Part shown: positions 26,089-30,622 of the stretch, one piece after another
Layout: the number at the start of each line of letters is the position of its first letter
Position numbering within the stretch: the first letter of the stretch is position 1
NCBI GenBank assembly: GCA_046341775.1
Contig: JBKDQQ010000147.1
Span: 1 to 30,622 of the forward strand
DNA length: 30,622 nt
From: SXXH01 sp041165735
GTDB taxonomy: Bacteria > Planctomycetota > UBA1135 > GCA-002686595
Direction: 5' to 3'
Translations under genes and position numbers: made by a program
The notes under the pieces: generated by a model
The model's database searches: none
What the model was told of the DNA's origin: nothing
The model's input: the letters and a program-made list of their open reading frames with translations, nothing else

Positions 26089-27264
26089 CTAGCGGCGGCG
26101 CCAGGCGGGCCACAGGCAGGCGAGCGCTCCAAGGAGGCACATCCACTGCAGCTCGACGCCTTCGCTCCCGGAGAGCCGCGCGGGTTGGACGACGAGGGCG
26201 GAGCCCGAGCCGGCGCGGCCCTCGATGGGCGCGCAACCGGAGCACGACCAGCGCGCGTCGTCGTAGACGCGGGCGAGCCGGGCGCCGAAGCCCTCGAGCG
26301 AACCGGACAAGCGCAGGTCCTCGAAGGCCATCCAGACGACGCCGGGTTCGGTCGCGCACCACACCACCCCGTCGCGCTCGAGCTCCCGCCGTGCGAGCGG
26401 CAAGTCGGCCAAGGTCGCGCGCGCGACGCCCTCGAGCGCCGCTCCCTCGTCGTCGAAGGACATGGGTCGTCGCTCGCCTTCCGGAGCCAGGCGCACCTCG
26501 AGCACCGTCTCGAAGCCAGCCGCTCCGCGCGCACGCGCCGCGAGGCCGCGATCCGCGGCCCAAGCCCGCGTGAAGTCGGCGAGCGGCTCCGGCAGGCCTG
26601 GATCGAGCACGACGGCGGATGCCGGACCCGATGGGGCGGCGAGCACGATGTGCTCGCCGTCCCAGACCCGATCGAGGACGCGCGCCTCGTCGACCACGCG
26701 CTCGACCAGCCCGGGGCGCGGAGCGCGCGCGGCGACGAACGCGCCGGCGTGCCGAGGGACGAACGGCAGCCGGTCGGCGACCCAAAGCACGCCCGGCGCG
26801 TCGAGGGCCTCGAAGCGCGCGACATGGCGCTGGCGCTTCGGCAGGGCACCGCGATCGAAGCGCGGTCCCTCGGCGACGACCCGTCCGTCGATGCGCCAGT
26901 CCGCCGACTCGCCGCGCCGCTCCAGCCACGCCTCGCAGGAGGAGAGCGCCGACTCGAGGCGCGTCGCGCCATCTTCGACGAGCAGCATCCGCGGGCTGGC
27001 GTCGACCTGGACCTGCCATCGGATGCTGGCAGCTCCGACGCGCGGGCCCGCCAGCGCGAGCACGACCAGCGCCAAGGCCGACGGCAACCACGCGCCCGAC
27101 CATGCGAGGCGCGGACGCGGCGCTCCGCTCGCGGCGGTGGAGCCGAGGTCGCGCCACAACGCGAGCGTCGCGCTGGCGCGCTCGCCCCGGACGAGGGCTT
27201 GCAGGAGGAACAACGCCAGCGGACCGAGGAGCAGCCACAGCAGGGCGGGCGCGGCGAAGCTCAT
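26089..27264 (-). CDS. BatA-like membrane protein with degenerate vWA domain
   Basis: This 391-residue protein has the BatA-type N-terminus: two membrane helices (LLWLLLGPLALFLLQALV and ALALVVLALAGPRVG) with the short linker usual for that domain. A vWA-like domain follows, but its metal site (MIDAS), normally DxSxS, reads DASPR, so the final Ser is missing; the following DGATRLESAL matches the fold. Metal-dependent ligand binding is therefore doubtful. Residues to about 365 form a loosely conserved external part, and a last helix (CLLGALACLWPAW) ends the protein. ATGA overlap with the DUF58 gene ties them together, as is normal in MoxR-DUF58-Bat clusters. Function is probably envelope-stress or complex assembly, which is inferred. 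Confidence 0.8.
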   Translation of the reverse strand: MSFAAPALLWLLLGPLALFLLQALVRGERASATLALWRDLGSTAASGAPRPRLAWSGAWLPSALALVVLALAGPRVGAASIRWQVQVDASPRMLLVEDGATRLESALSSCEAWLERRGESADWRIDGRVVAEGPRFDRGALPKRQRHVARFEALDAPGVLWVADRLPFVPRHAGAFVAARAPRPGLVERVVDEARVLDRVWDGEHIVLAAPSGPASAVVLDPGLPEPLADFTRAWAADRGLAARARGAAGFETVLEVRLAPEGERRPMSFDDEGAALEGVARATLADLPLARRELERDGVVWCATEPGVVWMAFEDLRLSGSLEGFGARLARVYDDARWSCSGCAPIEGRAGSGSALVVQPARLSGSEGVELQWMCLLGALACLWPAWRRR

Positions 27265-28106
27265 GCGCCCCCCACGCGACGCGCCACGCGCTCGAAGGGT
27301 TCGTCGCTGCCGCAGGCCACGAAGGAGGAACGCGCGCAGGCGAAGGAGCGGGCGCGCAGCTCGAGCTCGCGGGCGAGGCTCGCCTGGTAGGCCTGCTTCG
27401 ACGCGAAATCGACGCGCGCGGCGCGCCGTTCGCCGGTCTCGGGATCGACCCAGCGCACCCCGTCCGCGGGGCTGGGATCGCGCTCCTCGGGCGCCAGCAC
27501 GAGCACCGCGCGCAATCCGCCGCGTGGACGATGCGCGCACAGGGCCGCTGGTTCGATCGTGGTCCAGTCGCCGAGCACCCAAGCTTCGCCCTGCTCGACG
27601 AGCCTGCGTGCGAGCATGCTCGCCTCCAGCCGGCCCTCGGCTTCGACGGCTTCGAGGAAGTGGAGCGCGCGCGGCAGTTCCTGGCGCCCCGCGAGGAGCA
27701 CATCGCGCTCGCGCGCGCCGCAGGCGCGCAAGTGCACGCGGCCACCGGCGTGCAGGGCCTCCGCCGTCGCGAAGGCCGCCAGCTCGGCCGCGAGCTGCAG
27801 CTTGCCCGGGCGACCGGCCGCCATCGACAGGGACGCATCGAGCAGCACGAGCCGCTCGGGGGACGATTCCCCGCGCACGACACGGGCGATGGGCTCCCCG
27901 GCGCGCGCGCTGGCCGCCCAGTCGTGGCGGCGCGGATCGTCGCCTTCGCGCCAGGCGCGCAACGCCTCGAGTTCATGGCCGGCGTCCAGCCCCCGCCCCG
28001 CACCGCCGAAGGCTCGCCCGCCCGGGGACCTGGACGCCACGAGCAGCCCCAACCGGCGCGCGAAGTCCGGTCCGAAGCGCACGCGGCGTTCGAGTTCGAG
28101 GTCCAT
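27261..28106 (-). CDS. DUF58-domain protein
   Basis: This 281-residue protein belongs to the DUF58 family, vWA-like proteins that usually act with MoxR AAA+ ATPases. The conserved DUF58 region is LEALRAWREGDDPRRHDWAAS (a GDDxRxxDW motif) followed by ARAGEPIARVVRGE. The vWA-type metal site is intact in LLDASLSMA (DxSxS). There is no membrane helix, so it is cytosolic, although many relatives are anchored. It overlaps the BatA-like gene by 4 bp and starts 48 bp after the SpoIIE phosphatase stop. No MoxR gene lies next to it, which is unusual for the family. Confidence 0.9.
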   Translation of the reverse strand: MDLELERRVRFGPDFARRLGLLVASRSPGGRAFGGAGRGLDAGHELEALRAWREGDDPRRHDWAASARAGEPIARVVRGESSPERLVLLDASLSMAAGRPGKLQLAAELAAFATAEALHAGGRVHLRACGARERDVLLAGRQELPRALHFLEAVEAEGRLEASMLARRLVEQGEAWVLGDWTTIEPAALCAHRPRGGLRAVLVLAPEERDPSPADGVRWVDPETGERRAARVDFASKQAYQASLARELELRARSFACARSSFVACGSDEPFERVARRVGGA

Positions 28107-28154
28107 GGATGCGCTCGCGAGCCGCGTCGGCGCGGGGAACGCCGCGCGTCGACG

Positions 28155-29633
28155 CTACTCGCGCCGACGCACGACGACCAGCGTGGTGTCGTCGTACAAG
28201 GCGCCACCGGTGTACGCGAGCCACGCCTCGCGCACGAGGCGCACCATGTCGGCGGCGCTCGTGGCGCGCGGAGCGGCCTGCGCCACCAGTCGCGACAAGC
28301 CGTCCTCGCCCAGCAGCTCCTCCGTGCCGGGCGCGCGGGCCTCGGTCAAGCCGTCGCTGACGAGCACGAGCATCTCGCCCGGCGCGAAGTTGCGCTCGGG
28401 CAAGGCCTGCCATGGATGGTCGGGATCGAAGCCGATGGCGAGGTTGTGCTCGTCCGGCAGGAGCTCGATCGAGCCATCCTTGCGCCAATGCATCGGCGGC
28501 GTGTGGCCCGCGTTGATCGCGCGCATGGCGCCTTGCGCGTCGAACAGCGCGAGGAAGGTGGTCAAGTGCTTGGTCCGCACGTGCGTCTGCAAGTCGCGCG
28601 CGACGCGCGCGATGATCTCGGCGGGATCGGCGCTGTAGCGCACGTGCGCGCGGGTGGCGCTGGCGGCGGAGGCCATGATCAGCGCCGAGCCGACACCATG
28701 GCCCGCGACGTCGCCGCACTGCACGGCGAGCCGTCCGCCGGGCAGCGCGGACCAGTCGTAGAAGTCGCCCGACGCCGTCTGCTCCGCCTCGGCCCAGGCC
28801 GCGACCTCCCAGGCCGGATGATCCTCGATCGGTTCGGGATTGAGGTCGTCGCGGATGCGCTTGACGATCTCGAACTCGCGGTCCTGCTGCGCCTTCTGCA
28901 CGAGCGCGGCTCGGAACTCGGCGTTGCGCACCGCCACGGCCACGAAGGCCGAGAGCGTCTGGAAGAAGCGCAGGTCGCCGGGCGAGAAGGCGCGCGACAT
29001 CTGCCGCGTGTCCACGTACAGCACTCCGGGCACCGCCGCGCCGTCGATGGTGCGCAGCGACTCGAGGCGCACGGCCATCACGGCGCGCAGCTTCATGTCG
29101 AGGATCGAGCTGCCCATGTCCAACGACTCGTTGTCGGGATCGATCTGCGTGCACACGGCCGCACCGTCCGCCAGGAGCTTGCGCACCAGGCCGTTGGGGA
29201 AGCGCGTGCCTTGGGGCAGCGATCCGCCTCGGCCGCGAGCCACCAACGCCACCAGCTGGACGGGCGACCCTCCGTCGCCCGCCCCACGGGGCAGGATCAG
29301 GAACCCGCGCTCCGCGCGCGCGAACTCCACGGCGCGGTCGACGAGGTAGGCGAGCAAGTCCTCCAACGCGGCGCCGGAGCTGGTCGTCGACATGGAACGC
29401 GTGTCGGTCACGCGCGTGATCGCCTCGAACAACGCGTCGAGTCGCTGGCGATCGGACAGATCGCTGCCGAGCAGGAAGCTCGAGCGCATGTCGGCGGCTT
29501 GCTCGGACGCCTTGGACGCGGCGCGCGCGGGCTCGCTCGCCTGGCGCGGCGCCGCCGAGCCACCCGGGATCGATCCGGATCCGCCGGAGGCGCCCGAGGC
29601 GGTCGAAGACTGGTCCTTCTTGCGCCAGAACAT
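28155..29633 (-). CDS. GAF-SpoIIE (PP2C-type) serine phosphatase
   Basis: This 492-residue cytosolic protein is a signalling phosphatase of the RsbU/SpoIIE kind. Residues 1-55 are a Ser/Ala-rich leader (FWRKKDQSSTASGASGGSGS). A GAF domain spans about 95-265 (LEDLLAYLVDRAVEFARAERGF ... GVLYVDTRQMSRAFSPGDL). The PP2C/SpoIIE domain follows, with metal-binding motifs ASGDFYDW, CGDVAGHGVGSALIM, SDGLTEAR and DDTTLVVV, all intact, so it should be active. Such enzymes dephosphorylate STAS anti-anti-sigma proteins, and a STAS gene is divergent from it, 55 bp away. I placed the start at ATG 29633 because upstream codons overlap the shared promoter. A G-rich run lies just upstream. Confidence 0.92.
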   Translation of the reverse strand: MFWRKKDQSSTASGASGGSGSIPGGSAAPRQASEPARAASKASEQAADMRSSFLLGSDLSDRQRLDALFEAITRVTDTRSMSTTSSGAALEDLLAYLVDRAVEFARAERGFLILPRGAGDGGSPVQLVALVARGRGGSLPQGTRFPNGLVRKLLADGAAVCTQIDPDNESLDMGSSILDMKLRAVMAVRLESLRTIDGAAVPGVLYVDTRQMSRAFSPGDLRFFQTLSAFVAVAVRNAEFRAALVQKAQQDREFEIVKRIRDDLNPEPIEDHPAWEVAAWAEAEQTASGDFYDWSALPGGRLAVQCGDVAGHGVGSALIMASAASATRAHVRYSADPAEIIARVARDLQTHVRTKHLTTFLALFDAQGAMRAINAGHTPPMHWRKDGSIELLPDEHNLAIGFDPDHPWQALPERNFAPGEMLVLVSDGLTEARAPGTEELLGEDGLSRLVAQAAPRATSAADMVRLVREAWLAYTGGALYDDTTLVVVRRRE

Positions 29634-29649
29634 GGGTTGAAGTCTACTT

Positions 29650-29680
29650 CCACCCCCGCCCACCCTCCAACCCCACCCCC
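29650..29680 (-). promoter_or_regulatory. G-quadruplex-prone tract in the shared divergent promoter
   Basis: The minus strand carries five G-runs of three to five bases (GGGGG, GGGG, GGG, GGG, GGGGG) with loops of one to five bases. It lies 16 to 46 bp before the phosphatase start and immediately before the divergent STAS start. It fits the usual quadruplex pattern, but no function is shown. No clear -35/-10 pair is visible in this spacer. Confidence 0.6.
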
Positions 29681-29688
29681 ATCTGGTC

Positions 29689-30510
29689 ATGCAGATCACG
29701 CCGGAAGCCTTCGACGACTACGCCATCCTCTACCTCAAGGGCGAGTTCGACTACTACGCGGTCAAGACCTTCGAGGACGAGCTAGAGAACCTCAAGAAGG
29801 TCGGTCTGTCGAAGGTGGTCGTCGACCTGCAGTTCGTGCGCTTCGTCAACTCGACGGCGCTGGGCAGCCTGGTCAAGGCGAACCGCGCGCTGGGCGGCCA
29901 TGGCGGCAAGCTCGCCATCGCTCGTCCGAGCACGTTCTGCCGCGACATCTTCGAGCGCGTGGGGATCAACCGCATCCTGTCCGTGACGCAGAGCGTCGAA
30001 GAGGCCGTGGCGACGGTGCGCGGCGCGGCCGCGAAGGCCGCCAAGTCGGACGCGGCCGGGGACGAGCACGACCACGCCACGATCACCTTCTCGTCGGTCG
30101 ATCCCAAGCGCATCGAGCTGTTCCTCAAGAAGCCCAAGAAGGGCGAGTCGCTGCCGGCCAGCTTCGTCGGCCGCATGATCGACGTCTCGATGGAGGGGCT
30201 CGAGTTCACGTGGAACGGCGGCAGCACCGCCCTGACGCCCTTCGAGATGGGCCAGATGCTGGCGATCGGCACGGAATGGCGCGTGCGCTTCCCGTTGCCC
30301 ATGTACCAGCGTGGATACTGCGAGGGCCAGGTCGCGATCCAGCGCGTCGAGGAGCGCCTCGATGGCGTGCGCATCGTCGCGGCCTTCAAGAAGCTCGATC
30401 CCGACGTGAAGACCGCCATCGCGCGCTACCGCGAGGACATGGCCGTGCTGCGCGAGGAGGTCTACGGCAAGGGCAAGGCCAAGCCGGACGACAAGCCCAA
30501 GAAGCGCTGA
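29689..30510 (+). CDS. STAS-domain protein with PilZ-like C-terminal domain
   Basis: This 273-residue cytosolic protein has two parts. Residues 1-110 are a STAS domain of the anti-anti-sigma type: EGFDYYAV-like sequence appears as GEFDYYAVKTFEDEL, then VVVDLQFVRFVNSTALGSLV. Ser55 aligns with the phosphorylated Ser of SpoIIAA, with Asn54 replacing the usual Asp. After an Ala/Lys linker, residues 133-255 resemble PilZ, a cyclic-di-GMP-binding beta barrel. DVSMEG (165-170) matches its (D/N)xSxxG motif, but the preceding RxxxR motif is not canonical, so nucleotide binding is uncertain. The tail is very Lys-rich. It is divergent from the SpoIIE phosphatase, its likely enzyme, and a terminator hairpin follows. 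Confidence 0.85.
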   Translation: MQITPEAFDDYAILYLKGEFDYYAVKTFEDELENLKKVGLSKVVVDLQFVRFVNSTALGSLVKANRALGGHGGKLAIARPSTFCRDIFERVGINRILSVTQSVEEAVATVRGAAAKAAKSDAAGDEHDHATITFSSVDPKRIELFLKKPKKGESLPASFVGRMIDVSMEGLEFTWNGGSTALTPFEMGQMLAIGTEWRVRFPLPMYQRGYCEGQVAIQRVEERLDGVRIVAAFKKLDPDVKTAIARYREDMAVLREEVYGKGKAKPDDKPKKR

Positions 30511-30516
30511 TCATGC

Positions 30517-30535
30517 AGCTCCCCACGCGGGAGCT
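30517..30535 (+). terminator. Hairpin after the STAS gene
   Basis: AGCTCCC, loop CACGC, GGGAGCT is a perfect 7-bp stem starting 7 bp after the stop codon, followed by CGATTC. The remaining 87 bp to the window end are G/C-rich, and I see no feature in them. Confidence 0.6.
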
Positions 30536-30622
30536 CGATTCACGGCGGCGGGCGCGGGCGGGTGGGCCCCGCGCGGGCGCCCCCCGGAAAGGCGGGCGGG
30601 GCTGTAGCGGCGCGAGCAGAGG

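Noticed and set aside
23330..28207. Open frame of 1625 codons overlapping xylB, xylA, the BatA-like and DUF58 genes on the same strand
   Set aside because: It is an out-of-frame shadow, strongly Arg/Ala-biased, while the other frame encodes recognisable enzymes.
30536..30622. G/C-rich tail as a structured RNA gene
   Set aside because: I could not match it to RNase P, SRP, tmRNA or 6S signatures, and the window ends too soon.

Overview
The window is GC-rich bacterial chromosome, with strong G/C preference at third codon positions that leaves long open frames on the antisense strand of many genes. The best lineage clue is the secreted protein at 6312-7397 (minus strand). It carries a Cys-rich YCFGDG...CPCGN module that I associate with secreted proteins of deep-branching Planctomycetota. 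That assignment is an inference from family knowledge, not a proof. The absence of clear Shine-Dalgarno sequences before most genes and the large envelope proteins fit it. I see no insertion sequence, phage gene, integrase, CRISPR array or rRNA; the window looks like ordinary chromosome.

Layout. 61-3040: a CorA-type divalent cation channel (minus) is divergent from a small membrane-anchored protein and a family-4-like glycosyltransferase (plus). The 427-bp spacer between them holds an unusual pair of inverted 25-bp repeats, one in front of each gene. 3195-6263 (plus): citrate synthase, RmuC and a VOC/glyoxalase-fold protein. 6312-7397 (minus): the secreted Cys-motif protein. 7671-8522 (plus): a stand-alone HDOD protein. 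8620-8697 (minus): tRNA-His(GTG) with encoded G-1, C73 and CCA. 8930-10940 (plus): three overlapping genes for a zinc-ribbon membrane protein, a ThiF/MoeB-type E1 enzyme and a MobA/MocA-like nucleotidyltransferase. 10980-16040 (plus): two large single-pass envelope proteins, the first a mosaic of DUF4388/PATAN-like, helical, PEGA-like and propeller-like parts, the second a chain of carboxypeptidase-regulatory-like beta domains. 16105-22281 (minus): a secreted S9 peptidase, a polytopic membrane protein, asparaginyl-tRNA synthetase and a small anchored coiled-coil protein. 22331-23338 (plus): a YbhN/UPF0104-type flippase-like membrane protein. 23368-29633 (minus): a close-packed run made of a GAF-SpoIIE phosphatase, a DUF58 protein, a BatA-like protein with a damaged MIDAS site, xylose isomerase and xylulokinase. 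29689-30510 (plus): a STAS protein with a PilZ-like C-terminal domain, divergent from the phosphatase.

How the parts work together. XylA and XylB form a complete xylose to xylulose-5-phosphate route. The SpoIIE-type phosphatase and the STAS protein share a 55-bp promoter region and look like the two soluble halves of a partner-switching module; the kinase is not in the window. The ThiF and MobA-like pair points to sulfur-carrier or molybdopterin chemistry. Convergent gene ends are marked by perfect hairpins (6289-6308, 16053-16096, 23327-23346), which supports the assigned gene boundaries. I found no complete new defence or mobile system. The points most worth a second look are the inverted repeat pair at 1260-1598, the STAS-PilZ/SpoIIE module with its G-quadruplex-prone promoter, the 1009-residue mosaic protein, and the DUF58/Bat pair without MoxR joined to xylAB.
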